Of a stretch of 64,000 nt of DNA, positions 12,740-27,000 are shown piece by piece. Source of the stretch: Diadema setosum (lineage: Eukaryota > Echinodermata > Echinoidea > Diadematoida > Diadematidae). The stretch lies in the NCBI GenBank assembly GCA_033980235.1, contig CM067067.1:34296560-34360559 (forward strand), written 5' to 3'. The position numbers were made by a program, and so were the translations under genes. The notes beneath the pieces were generated by a model. It did no database searches. It saw only the letters and a program-made list of their open reading frames with translations, and was not told the origin of the DNA. Within the stretch, counting starts at the first letter, position 1. The number at the start of each line of letters is the position of its first letter.

Positions 12740-15700
12740 CTGCACGCAATAAGAAACACGAAAGGGAAAACATTGGCTCTCACTTTCATACATTTTCTTC
12801 CCGCATCGATGGAGAACACTTTGCCCATGTCTTTTTTAGTCAAAGTGAAACAATCCACAAAATCTCACATAGTTCTCTTCGAAATTTCTCAACATGCAGA
12901 GAGCATCTCTTTGTCAATTCTGAAAATTAGAAACGAGAATGACAAGAACATAAAAAAGAAATTCCCCCGGGCATTTCCCACTTAACCTCAAACATGTAGT
13001 AGACTGATACTAGTCTGCTTCAGTACATCATACTTCTAGTTTCACTTGTGCTGACATGAATCTTGTTTAAAATGTGTGAAAGGGTGGATACACTATGAAT
13101 CAAATGCGCGAGTCGAGAATGAAGCACACTGCGAACTGTAGACACTATTACCCCACTTGGAGTACCAAGTGAGATATTAACAGCACTTTTATCATTATAA
13201 CCACTAAATTTGATTGCAAGTCATAGGCATTAATGTGTTCGGGGAGAACTTTTAGCCTGAATGACAGATTAACCCTAAAAAGACTGGGCTATTTTGGGAG
13301 CTTGAAAGACTGGGGGGGGGCCTAAAGTGCCCCCCCCCTTACGATCTCGGCCGTGGATCGCGCGATCACCGCGGAAATTTGCACAATGGTAGTGTGCGAT
13401 GTAATCTACAAGATTGTATATTTAAATTTTACAAAATAGTCTTCTTTTATTTTATTTTGATTAATTATGCTAATTTATGCGAGAAATCAGACTCTTTGAT
13501 CTAAATCAGTAAATAAAGCTCCAAAAGTGCTCATTTTTGGTGTAATTATTCTTTGTGGCATTCTTAGCAAATGTACTTGAAAAAAATTCGGTATCAAAAT
13601 TAATTTCTTATTTATTTTATTGTTTTATGAATTTCTTATGTATTTCTTTGTTTTTTTCGACCTTTCGTTTTTGTTGTTTTTTTAACAAAATTTGTGGCAG
13701 ACACTTTTTAAAGCATAATACTCCTAAAACAAATTAATTTTAGCCATTGAGAGTAAAAATAAGCATATTTATATGAACCATGTGAAAAAACTCAATTTGC
13801 ATTGACTTTGAACACAAAATCACATTTTTGAGCCATTTTCGGCCTCACTTGCATGTACAAAAAGTTATGTAACTTCAGAACCGTACCCCCGGGCGTCACA
13901 AATTTGGTGTCAAAATGTGCGGGAAGCTTGAAAGAAAATAGTCATAGAGCATTGCGGCGAGAGCATTGCGTGTTGCAGAGTAATCGCGCGAAATGTCGAG
14001 GGGGGGGGCTTTTAGGTCCCCCCCCGTCTTTTTAGGGTTAAAGGGATGGTATAACTTTGGTTGAGATGGGGGATTCAAATTTTAACTTTTTACGAGATGA
14101 TTAGAAACCACTTATGAGATATTTAAGAGCATAAAATTCTAAGAGGAATTCAAAGTGTATTTGATGAAAGTCAGTTTTGAAATGGCCGATACATAAAAAA
14201 AAACAAAGTAAAACAAAGTGGTCAAAATAAAAGGCGTGTCCCACCTTGGTTCTTCTCCACATCTCCAAACAAAGAGGTCCTAATAAAAGGTGGGAAAAAC
14301 CTCACGAAATATTCAGCTTATACAGCATTTGTTGCAGTAAAGGGAAAAAACTCTTCGGCCTGAGCAAATTTTCTCGCCGAAGACTGCCTCAGATTGACTG
14401 CAACCAATTTGGGTCCACATTCTGAAGTTAACTTTTGGGAAACTTGGGGGACACATTTGTACTGTTGCTTACCATGGTGACGAGGCTCTCCAAGAACGGA
14501 ACGAGTTTGATGAGCTCTGAATCGTTGTCGTCCGCAAACCAACTCTCAATCGGAATGCCATTCTCCAGCTGAGGATCAGTCAAAAAAGAAATTAAAGATC
14601 AATCTCACTAGTACTGAATCTACAAAACATGACCTTTTTTTTTTCATGAAAAATACTTCTGCTGTACCCAAGAAATCCCTCTGTGCGAAGACAATGCATA
14701 AAAGAAGGAAGCAGAAAATGTAAAGTTTTAAACTAAGGCATATACAATTTATAAATGATGTGTTTGCGAATGTATTCAGATCTTATTTTGTGACAGCACC
14801 AACATGCTTCACTCAAAGAGTAGAGTTTGGAGGTATGCCAGGGTGCTTTATAGCTCGTTACATGCTCTCCTCTGTAATCACGTTCATGTTTTACCTTGAC
14901 AAGTTTCATGACTAGGGGCTTTATAAGAATCGTGTATTGTTCAGGCCGTCTTCTGACGAGGAAGTATTATTGAATTGATCAGTGTTGCTGTTGAAATGGC
15001 AATCACATATCTTGGGTGTGACATGATCATGCAAGACTTCAGCAAAATATGAGCTTCATGCGAGGGTCTAGGGCATTAACCCGGACCCTTCCCCTGATCC
15101 TAACCACAACCCAAACTCCCAACCCTAAATCTAACCCTAACCCTCATCTTTACTCTAACTTTACCACAAACCAGTATTTAGCCAGGGGGTAAATGCCCTT
15201 GGGGGGTAATTGCCCTGATAAGTCATCCGGGTAACTAAAGATGGGAATGTACTCATGAAATTCATCAAGATCATGACTGCTGCCTCTGTGCAAATCTGCT
15301 ATCATACTTTGTGCATGATCAGACCATAAATGTATTTACATAAAACATACAATGTTTATCACTCTTTACAATGCCCTTTGGACATTGTGCTCTAAGAGAG
15401 GGTAGAAACTGTGATACACAGGGAGAATCACATTTTTTTTTTCTCCGCATGATAAAACAAAATCAGGAAAAAAAGGCATTTCTTGGAGCAGCTCCACACT
15501 GAAATACAGTCAACCTCTCCTAAGTTGACTTCACACTAGTCAGAAATTTGGTAAGGTCTAAAGAGAATTATACCCGGATGGATAAAAACATGTGTTAATT
15601 CTAACATGGAAGTCAAAATTCACTCTGAATCAAAGGATTTTCTCTGATCCCTTGGGATTTGACATAGGGGAGGTTGACTGTGAGTGAAAAAAAAAGGTGA

Positions 15701-18700
15701 CATGTCTCTCACAGGGGAGTTATAAACTTTGTCACGCATTCTGGGTTAAGATAGGCTTCAATTCTCTTATCGCACAAAAATGTAAGCATTTTGTTACTAG
15801 CGGTCGGGGATCTGTACACTGGCCGTACACGATGTGCAGGTGAATGAGGTGATCTTAGGCACCCATGTGCAACACATGGAAGTCAAGCTGGGTCACAGTT
15901 TTGGTCTTTACTCGTACACTTCCAGTAATGCAAAGTTACGGTGCAGCAGGCACGCACAGAGCATAATTATATACAGAAATAGCACCTAATTTTTTTTCCT
16001 TTTTATCACGACTAAAACACTGTCACTATACAACAAAAATGCAGGTTCAGAACTTAAGTTGATATTTCTTTTCCTAACACAAAATAATTGCTGAAAGAAT
16101 CTATCTACGGTAGTTTGGAGAAAGAAATACTGCTTGAAGCTTTTTGTGTATGACTAAATAGAGCTCTCGCTGTGCACCAGCACAGCCTTGTCAACACATT
16201 AGCATGGAAATTAGATAGTGCTGCCGCCACTGCAGTAATTACATCTAGATGCGATAGCGAGAATCTAAAACAGACAGACACACTGACAAACATAACTCCT
16301 CTTCTACCAAGTGACAGCGGCTCACCTGATACCCAAAGGCCTGGGGTGAGTTGTCAATGATGACAGTCTTGGTCAGATCTCGGCCCAGGATGTTGAGGTC
16401 CTTGATGTAGTTGCCCTGAACACAGATGCAATGCTCCCGGAACAAGCGATGCCTGCCAGGAAAGAATCGCAAGGGGGATGAGGGGTCATGAAATCTACTT
16501 CTCTTTTTGTTTTTAATTCTTTCCTTTCTTTTCCCTCGAAAGCTCACACACTATTCATGCATTCATTATTCAAAAGGTGCAATGCTACATCCTGCACAGA
16601 GTAGTTTTGATGAGCATGATGCAATTTGATTATTTCATAGATTATATTAAAGTACAAGCCCTTGAGGCTAAAGCAATTGGAACTAGAAATGTCGCTATGG
16701 CGACTGATGCCTCCGCCATAATGCATGATTCTCCCAATAGGCGTATAGTACAATGTCTTCACAATGTGTGATCCATGACAGTTTCACATAACTGGCAAAA
16801 TACTGAAATGACAGGTTTGTCAGAAATGTCTTGAACTGGGTTTGCTATAATTTTCTAAGAGTGCAGGTACACATATTTGGGGAATTGAGAATTTTTACTT
16901 GAATTCTGACAGACCTTTTTATAAGTTTATGCATTGATTAATTTCCAAGGTATGAAGAAAGAGTGTAATGACGGTACAAAATAGATTTTTAATTTTTTAG
17001 TTTCTTAAATTTTTTATTTTTTATTTATTTATTTTGTTTTATTTTTTTTTATTTTATTTTTATTTATTTATTTTTTTTTGGGGGGGGGGGGGCATTGAAA
17101 CCTGGCCTTTGACCCTTAACCTTTGACCTTTGACCTTCTGGCTGGAAATTTCCCAGAGAATCTCCATTAGGTAATGCATGTATTAAGTTTTGAAACTAAT
17201 AATGCAAGCATTGCATATACTAGTATATGAGGGAAATACTAAAATTTTGAGAGTTGACCTTGACCTTTGACCCTTCACTATTGACCCATGACCCCTAAAT
17301 TCCCTAGATAATCCCTGCCAGTCAGTACATGCGTGTGTACCAAGTTCCACGAAGATACATTGAACCATTTGCGAGAAAAGTGATATTGCAACATTTTCAC
17401 CTAACCTTTGACCTTTTGAACTTTGACCTTATGACATGAAACTCTCTCTGGAGAATCTTTACGCAGTAGTACATGTTCACACCAAGTTTCAAGAAAATAC
17501 CTTCGGGCATTGCATAGATATGGCGGAAATTGCAACATTTGTAGCATTTGACCTTGACCTTTTGACCTTTGACCTCTTGCCAATGTCACTAAAATCTACT
17601 CAACTAATTGTCCCATCATACATCATCCTTGGACCAAGTTTGGTGTAAGCTGCTTCATCCAGTTTTGAGTTATCACGTAAACAGATAAATTTTAGGATTT
17701 GACCTTGATCTTTGACCTTTGACCTCTGTCCGATTTCACTGAAAAACTAATCAAGTAATTGTCCCATCATACATCATCCTCCTACAAAGTTTGGTGAAAT
17801 TTGCTCCATCCTGTCTTGAGTTATCGCGTAAACGGATACAATTTCATGATTTGACCTTGACCTTTGACCTTTGACCTTCAGCCGATTTCACCCAAAATCT
17901 AATCAAATAATTGCCCCATCATACTTTATACTTGGTTCAAGTTTGGTAAAATTCCAATAAATATTACTCAAGTTATCGCGTAAACGAAAGCGGACGGACG
18001 GACGGACGTACGTACGGACGTACGGACGGACGGACGGACGGACGGACGTACGGACGGACGGACGGACGGACAACCCGAAAACATAATGCCTCCGGCACCA
18101 CTTCGTGGCGGAGGCATAAAAATTGCATGTCAATTTCAATCACTTGTGCATAGACCGACTTCTATCATTCCTTTGTGTCTGTTGAGCAGAAATAACTGTA
18201 AAAGTAACGAAGTACCATACATGTATTATGCTCATTGCTCAAAAGTTTGGATGCAACTTCTCACCTTCCAAACAGGAGTAACTCTTTCACAGTCACCTGA
18301 CCACAGAATATACTACCTTATAACTATCATATAATTCCTCCTGGCATCATGGTCTATAGGTTACATTGTTGGCATTCTTCTTGAACAGTAACAGTCGTAC
18401 CATCTCTTGTTATCGTTTCATTCATAATAGCAGTTCTTTCTGGCATTGTTTTGGGATCTATTACCAACCTCACGAGTTTCTTCTCTGGGTCCAGGAGATT
18501 GAGAAGCTTGTCAGCATACACTCTCTTGGAGGCCGTGAAGAGTATGATCTCAAAGATCTTGGACATACGCTCCAGGAAGTCACGAAAGAACGGTCGCGTC
18601 CTCACGTACACCTGGGAGGGGACGAGAAAGTCAGTGACAATCGTCAGTGAGAAACAGCAGCACAACACAGTAGCAAACCATAACGGCTTGAAGTCACGGG

Positions 18701-21001
18701 TATCCTTACTACAGTGATGATTCAGTTTTGTTTGTTTTGACCTCTCAAGTACAACTGCTAGAAAAATGATGTTGTGACCCAGTCATGCACAGAACAGCAA
18801 TTTGGGTAACCTAATTTACTGATGACAGAGATTTATTTATTCATTTTTTTTTTTTTGTAAACCGCTTTATGACCAAATGTCCCTAAGAGACAACTACTAG
18901 AGTTTGAGGAGAGACAAAACATTCTTACAGCAATATCTGGATGGCTCTAATGAATGTATTAGTATGGAAATCCATGACAAATTCTACTTTTGCCAATGTT
19001 AGCCATCACACGTTCACATTCGCAAAGGGTATGAGATTATGTTATGCAATGTCATTGAGAATAACGCATCGTATTTCTGAACCATGTGACCAAACATGAC
19101 TATTTCTCATCAAGGTCCTTTCTATGTAACCACGAAGTAAAACGCAAGGACTTACATTGAATCTTACTCACTAAAACAACTGATGATACAGAAAATATCT
19201 CTCAACATATTTTTGGGACATTCAATACTGGTATCTTCAAATGGAAGCATCACATCCTCCTGATGATGTATGCGTTAACTGTGTCCAATGTTGGCACATT
19301 TGACTAGATACTATGAATTCTTCTTCCAGTGGCATTATGCTCTTAAAACACACACAAACACACAAACCACCATTCCACCACTAATCATCACACTCCTAAG
19401 TCTTCAACAGGGGCCAATGTGCACCTGATCCAGTGTTCTCACACAAAGGTCAGCAATCTTGTCAGCCCATCCCCTCATAATAAATATCCATTCACCATAT
19501 GTGACGACATAAAGGTTATGAATATTCACGAAGAACAAACATGCATATTCAATAACAGGTTGACCTCTGACCTGATACTCGTTTTCCTGGAAGTAGACAG
19601 GAAATGACATCGTGCAGTTCTCCATCTCGGCTAAGCTGCAGTGCACCAGAGTCTCATCCTATATGGACAGGAGAAAAGAGAAAAGGAGGACCCCATTAGT
19701 CTGCTGATTTATGCATTTATTCATTATCGGTAATCATTCACTGACAACTGAGTTGCAATATCTATCTAATCTTTGATCTATCTACCTGTGCTCAGACATC
19801 TACCTGACCTGTCATGTATAGTGTATCTACTTATCTTTTTTTGCAAGGGTCTTTCTACTCATCTATTTATTCATCTGCCCATCTACCTAGTCTATCTATC
19901 TCTCTATCCTTCTATCTTTTTATCTTTCATTCTCTTGACCTATCTATTTAACTACAAGGTATATATTTACTTATATTACCTGTCTATTGACCTATTCATC
20001 CATGTATTCATCTACTTATTTATCTGTTTACCAATTTATCTATTAATCTATCTATTTTTCTGTCTATCTTTGACCCTTTCTGTAGACCTACTTATCAATA
20101 CTCATACTACTCAAAGATATCTATCTTTTACTTTTCTATTGACCTGCTTATTGATAATGAAATATACCCATCATAATTCTACCTACTTCCGTATCTATTC
20201 ATCATATATCTATCTTTCAATCTATCCATTTACAATCTGTTAGGTAATGTGAGTGTTGTTTTTTTAATTATCATCAGACATGCAAGCTAAAGTCATGGAA
20301 TAGACCAGCTTCTCACCAGGTCTAAGACCAAGGAGTATTCCGGTGACCGCCTCGTCTTCAACGGGAGGACGGGGATGCGGTTCTTCTGCTCGTCCGTGAG
20401 TGGAGGGAGTTGCTTGATGAAGTAGTAGCTGTAAGAAACAGGAAGGTTGCATGTCAGAGTTTAAAACAAGTATGCTGATGATGGTTAGCTTAGAGCTAGA
20501 AGGCCAATGAAATAGCATGGCAATAGCAACTTTCTTGCAGGGAACCAACATGATCCTGTAGTGGGTTTGTTTCAGGAGTTTCTACTCATGCTCATGTTGT
20601 CATAACAATGCTCTGCAAAAGAAGAAAAATAGTCATGTCTTTGGCAGTAGCCCTTTGGATGATGAAGTAGTCTTGAGTTCCACTCTTGTTTTGATCATGT
20701 GCAGTCATTTGGACAAAAGAAATCTGCAACAAACAAAATCACCCCACATTATTAAACCCGTACTGTACTTTGCTGGTTTCACTGGCACATCCAGCAGTGT
20801 GCTTCGCTCACTCAATGATCAACACAAGTGTTCTCAAGCTAACTCGAGATGAGTAGGGATTATGCAAGCATCATAATCCCTATTGCATCACAATGGCCTT
20901 CATGTGGGACTAATGCTTTGTTGCACCCGAGTGGGTGTGTCTAACTTCATATTATGGCTAATATTCTCTCCCCCTCCTCCTTTTGTATGTGTTGTGTTAT
21001 G

Positions 21002-21036
<35 letters not shown>

Positions 21037-24000
21037 GTGTGTTTGTAGCCTGTCACATGCATGCACACAGAGGATTGAATAGGTATAATATTATATTCCC
21101 CCTGGAGTGTGTTCTGTTAGATGCAGTTCGTTAATGCCTCATAGAAACATCAGAGCAATATCATATTCCGGGCAGAGTGATGCTATTCATACTAATCATG
21201 CATTAAAAAAAAAAAACAACAACAAAATAAAACAAAACAAATACAGAAAATCCTAATACAAAAATCTTGCAAATCACAGGAAGAGAGAGCACACACTTAC
21301 GGATCAAATGTCTCCCACTCATCTTCTATGCTGAAGTCTGGTTCTATGGGTTCGTAGGTTGGGTACTGCATCTGGCATGGCGTCCAGTCATTGTGGTTGG
21401 CATCTTGTAACAAACAAAGTACAGGAAATTTTGTGAGAATTTCAAATAATAAATAATCATACACCAATTTGTCTCACTTTACGTAAGGCAGGTAACGCAT
21501 ACAGGTAAGCTTTTGGTGCACTGCACACACATCCACAGATTTTTAACATCATGCATCATATGCGAGTATTTGTGTAGGTTTACACTCTTAGCAACTGTCA
21601 CCTTAGGTGCATTTGTATTCATAAAGCACATTTATGTTTTCTCTGATCACTTATAGGACTAGGCAAACAAGCAGACACGTCATTTTGTATGAACACCTTT
21701 TCTCTACGAACTGGAAGTAAAAACAAATCATCTGAATTCAGATATTCCTAAGCAGACACCGTCATGCCGCAGTCAAGCAGGGTTTTACATCTATGATCAG
21801 AAATTACAAAATCACATATTTCCTGTCAATTACACAGAATAAAAATCGGCATTATGACTGGACTTCCTACGATGTGTGATGGCCAATCACTCTGATAGAA
21901 CATGGCAAATGTCACCTCAAAGAAAATATTCATAGATTTCAAAGTTTCCCTTATGTCTACATTGGAGATTATCATTTTGAAAATAAATCATATTCTTAAC
22001 ACTAGCATCAAAGAGGCATAAGGGTGTAAGATGCTCATTAACTGTGTGTACTGGTATTTTTCTCTGTTGTCTAACTTCTTGGTTAAATGAAATATCAGTA
22101 TCCTTGAACATTCACTATCACTGCAAACTCCAGAAGCAAATTTGTGGATGGCGACTTGATTTCAGACATCTGTGAGTCACTTTAGAGTGACACAAACAAG
22201 TCAAGACTACTGCAAAAACAGGATCCTTCTCATTAGACATTTTCAAGACCAGTGTTAGGATGACCTACTACACTCTGAAGAGGATGTTGAGTGAATTGAT
22301 TTTCTAAAATACCCAAGAAGGTTGGGGCAGAAAAAAAGAAGAAGAAGGAAATACGGAAACGTAACTTCAATGTACTTGTCTGCGTAAGCAAAGCATAATT
22401 GGTTGACGCAAATGCTTGTCGCCTCACCGCAGCTTCAACTTTCTCTCTTGACACATGGTCAATCATTACTGACTTCAACATCTTAATCTCAAGAAAGGTG
22501 GTGGCTGCAATACGGATTGATATGCTAGAGAAAAATGCTGAGAAATAAATTGACTTCTCTTCACAGTCACAGAACAGATTTTACTGGTTGTGTCTTTGCC
22601 AGTCTCTGTACTACTACGTGGAACCAATCACCATATTTAACTGGTTGAATGACAGACCCCAGCGATTTCATGTCTGTAAACAAGAAACAAATTTTAAACT
22701 ATACGACTTCCTCTAGTCTGCATTTCAGTGTCTAAGGATATCTTGAAGTCAGGAACATTTTAGTTTTCATATAACACGTTTCCAAAGTGGGCCAAATCAA
22801 GACACAGCATGGAAGTGTCTCATCCCCTGCAAGTTCGACTGCATCTAAATTTCAAAGCCTGCATCTAAATTTCTTCCCAACGTGTGTCTACTCTGGTGGC
22901 TGGTTTTCTTCCCACAATTTGCGGAATGAATTTAAACATAAGACAGCTTGACAAATTACACAACATAGAGAATCATTGAGAATGAAGACATGATTAATAT
23001 CAAGCCAGGAAATCTGTGGCTGGCCACTTTGGCGTTGACGTACGTGGCCAAAGTCAAGTTGTACGCTTCACACATAATACAATCCCATTTTCTTTGCACA
23101 TTTTTCCACAAATAAAAGAGTTATCCAAACACACAAAACGGGCAAACGAGCACACAAACACAGGAAGGAAATCAGGGGGTGAGATGGAGAACAATGGCTA
23201 TTGTATCCTACTATTCAAGGAACAAAAACACACTCTTTCCGAGTGTTGGCAATATATAGACTGATGCATACCAAATAAATTTGGTTCATCAAATAATGAC
23301 ATCATAAATGATACCAGAGATAACATCACAGACATACATATGTGACTGTGCATCACAAAATATACATTAAGTCACACAACCCGACCTCATGTGAGGACTC
23401 AAAATCAGTCAAATGGGTAATCTAGTAAATTTTTAGTTTTTCATATTTTCTGGAAGAGTGATTCTCTTTCTACATATTTCTAAAGTTTAGGATAACTTTA
23501 ACATATAAGAAATTGTCTTTTGCTGCAGTTTTTCTAATACACCTTTACCTAGTTTGTCTGATCAAATAAGTCAACAAAGCTTATGGACTTTTTATTTCTT
23601 AAAATCCTTCACATTTTCTTCACTTTCCACACTCGAAAGTCTTCAAATGATGATAGTATGGCACTGAAAGTTGGTATCTAGTCATGTATACAAAGCTCTA
23701 AATGAGTGTGCAAAATTTCAGTTTAATCTGATAATCTCTTCATAGTGCTTGCTATACAATTCAAATCCTGTTTTGTCCCATTCATTGCATTGTGCACAGC
23801 TGGGTGAGATTAAGCACTCGAATAGACCCTTAACTCCAAAGACCCCTTCCTTAGCAGACACTTTTCCAGAGGGTGTAATATCTTTCCATTGCCTAGATGG
23901 GTTAGGAAAGTCCACTCGTATTGAGTTATATGTCATTCTAAAGCTTAGAGTTTGATTTTTCAGCTCCTACCCCTAACTAGAATTCCACACCAGGTGACTT

Positions 24001-27000
24001 TTTGGTGGTTTTGTGATGCAGAGTCACATATGAGAATGTGCTCCTAGTTTAGTTTAGATATTTCATCCAGAGCCAGTTGATCAACAGACTTGCATCGTCC
24101 AGGTACAGGTGACTCCCGTTGTAACAAAGTCCCTAGGACTCGGCAGATTTCTTTCATTATAAGGAAATTTCTTTACAGGTGAATTTATCAATATTATAAA
24201 TTTATAAAAATATGAGAATCTTGCTGAAACCATGTTTCTTATAACTGAAGTACACTGTACAGGAGTGGAGGCAAAGAAGGAGGTGTTTGAGGATTTCACG
24301 TTTGCTCACCTCGATACAACTCTTGCTTCTCCCGCTCGTACTCCTCCTCCTCCGCCAGACACGTCATCGGCACGCATCCGTGCATGTCTGCCGGTATCGC
24401 CGTCGTCATGGTGTGGCTGATGTCCTCAGCAGCCGATGTCGTTGGGATTGCCGTGTTCAGCTCGGTGCACATGTTCCCCTTGTCCAGCTTGACCGCGTCC
24501 ATGTCCAGATTTTCAGGAACGGCCGTCAGGTTCTCCTTGTTCTCCGCTTGGGATCCTACCACGACACAAAGTGACATGTACATCACAACTGACCATCACC
24601 TCCACATGCATTAAAAAACAATATGTGGAAACAGCTCCTTATCAAGCAGTGCATTAAGTTTCAATCTTAATCATTTCCACACTGTAAAAATCAAAACAAA
24701 AACACGTACATAGAGGATTTTGTGAGGGTGACTGGAAGCACAATGGCTTAAATTGGTTGAGGTTGGTTCTTCACAAATCAATCTAAAATCAACATGACAT
24801 CCTATTTGACAATCTTGCATGTGAAACAACAAAATCATCTTTTAATGTAACTTATCACACACTAAATCTATACAACTTCATCATGGAAATGACAGAATTT
24901 CATTCAGTGAAGTTGAGCTGAGCACTAAGTGGAGTTTCAGTCCTAATTCCACTCCAGAGGACTAGCCTGGAACCACCACCGCTGATGTCACGAGACTTGA
25001 ACCCGAGACCTGCAGATCAAGAGTCCTTGATCTCGACCACTGGGTCATACCAGCTCATCAGTACATGCCTGTAATACTAGGACTTGCCCAAGTCCTGGTT
25101 TGCATTTCATAAAAAGATGTTAGGTTAAACTAGCAATTCTGGTTTAGATAGCAAATGCTCATGGCAACAGCCAATCAGGCAGCAGGATTCCTGTCGTGAA
25201 ACCATGACACTTGCCACTGCAGCAAGAGTTGTTGCCATAGCAACTTTCTCTGAAATGGAGCCAAGGAGGATGAGAGGAGTTTGCATTCTTACCGCCAAAG
25301 AACTGGTACACGGGAGAGAAGATAGTGCCCAAGATCGTTGACCTCTGCGGCGTGTCGGGGGCGTCGGTGGACAGTGACTTGGCTGCTACGGCACTGATGG
25401 GAACTGCCGGGAAAACACACACCAAAATTTGAGCACAGCTATTAATAATGCTCAGTGACTGGTATAAAGGAAATGATTGGCACATAACTGAGACTGTGCA
25501 GTGCCACATTGCATCATTCACACTGAAGGCATTTGTACACGGTGCCATGAGCACACTTGTCTGCTGGCAGGGGGGCAACTAAAACTGGGACCGTCGGGCA
25601 AGTAAAATGTGAAAATATAGGGGGACTGCCTGAATGCCTTACCCCAACAGGTGGGAGAAATATACTTGCTAATTTTTGAAAATCTCTGCTGCTGTATCAT
25701 TGTATGAAGCTTAAAGGGGATGGCTAGTAACTGATCAGTGGGAATCAGTGGGAATGCTGGGTGATGATTGTTCCAATTCCTGTGGTAGTCATTTAAGAGT
25801 ATATTATATATCTATAAGAGTACATTATATATCTATTGTTGTGTGAAAATTATTTGCTTCAGAATGAAGCAATGTGCAGTTTAATGTTTCCAGTCTAGCA
25901 TGCCTATCACACAGTGACGGGGCATTAAACTGCACATTACTTGAATATGAGACTGTTTTGAAACAAATAATTTTCACACAACAATAGATTTATAATGTAC
26001 TCTTAAATGAATCCCACAAGAATTGGAACAATCATCCCCCAGCATTCCCACTGATTCCCATTGATCAATAACTAAACATCCCCTTTAACTATGGCCAACA
26101 TTAGATGGTAAATGCTTCGAGAAAGTGTAAAGAAGTCCTCAAAGAAAGCAGCATATGTATTGATGCATGTATGTAGTATGCATGTATGTATGTATGTATG
26201 TGTGTTTGTATTTTGTGCATGATAGTCTGTACATAGTCTTTTAGGACTCTCATGGCTGATAAAGATACCGAAGGCATGATGATGGTAACTTCTAAAATGG
26301 AGTGAAAACTAAACACATCAGCAGCAAAAAAAAAAACAAACAACAAAAACAAAAACAAAAACAAAAACAAAAAACCCCCAAAAACAAAAACAAACACTCA
26401 CTGACCTATGTAAGATTTGTTTGCATTGCGATGCAGGTCTGAGCTTTCCCATCTTATATTCTTCTTTATAATAATACTAAATAGGTATGATTGGAGAAAT
26501 GTTTACTCAATTTCAATGCGGATAAGGCTGATCGCCTGGGCATACACCATGAGCCACTGAAAGAAGGCGTTTGACTTTAACACCCACATTGTTCTGATAC
26601 TGTAACGGCAACATTGACATCAGTAGTCATTCAACTCCCTGAACAGTCTCTCCCTCAAATGCTTTTTATCCTTAACCTCAATCCTTCTTCAGCAATTTTT
26701 ATATAAACATACTGTAAAAACTGACATTTTTGAGCAAGTAATTTTCCACGCTCTGCCATGTAAGATGAATTTTGTATTCTTTTTATTCCACAGAAGCAAG
26801 ACATTACATAGCAGTACATGATAACAAGCAATACTATTTGTAAGCTTTTGCTTTCAACGTTTCTGGTCACTCGAAATGGGTGAAAATTCCACACTGCGAA
26901 ATGTCTACAACTACCTCCCCCTCTCATCCTATACATGTACCACCACTCATCACGTATCTATGTTTCTCTCTCTTTTTTTCCCTCCTCTCTGTGTCTTTCT

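Noticed and set aside
12334..12930. 198-codon open frame on the plus strand
   Set aside because: It overlaps the last coding exon of CTDSPL2 on the other strand, is low-complexity at its start and has no recognisable domain.
19773..20243. Long open frame on the plus strand with Leu/Tyr/Ile repeats
   Set aside because: It is translation of a degenerate CTAT repeat in intron 6; no domain, and it lies opposite the real gene.
24987..25066. Functional tRNA gene
   Set aside because: A- and B-box-like motifs are present but the acceptor stem does not pair, so a tRNA-derived repeat is the better reading.
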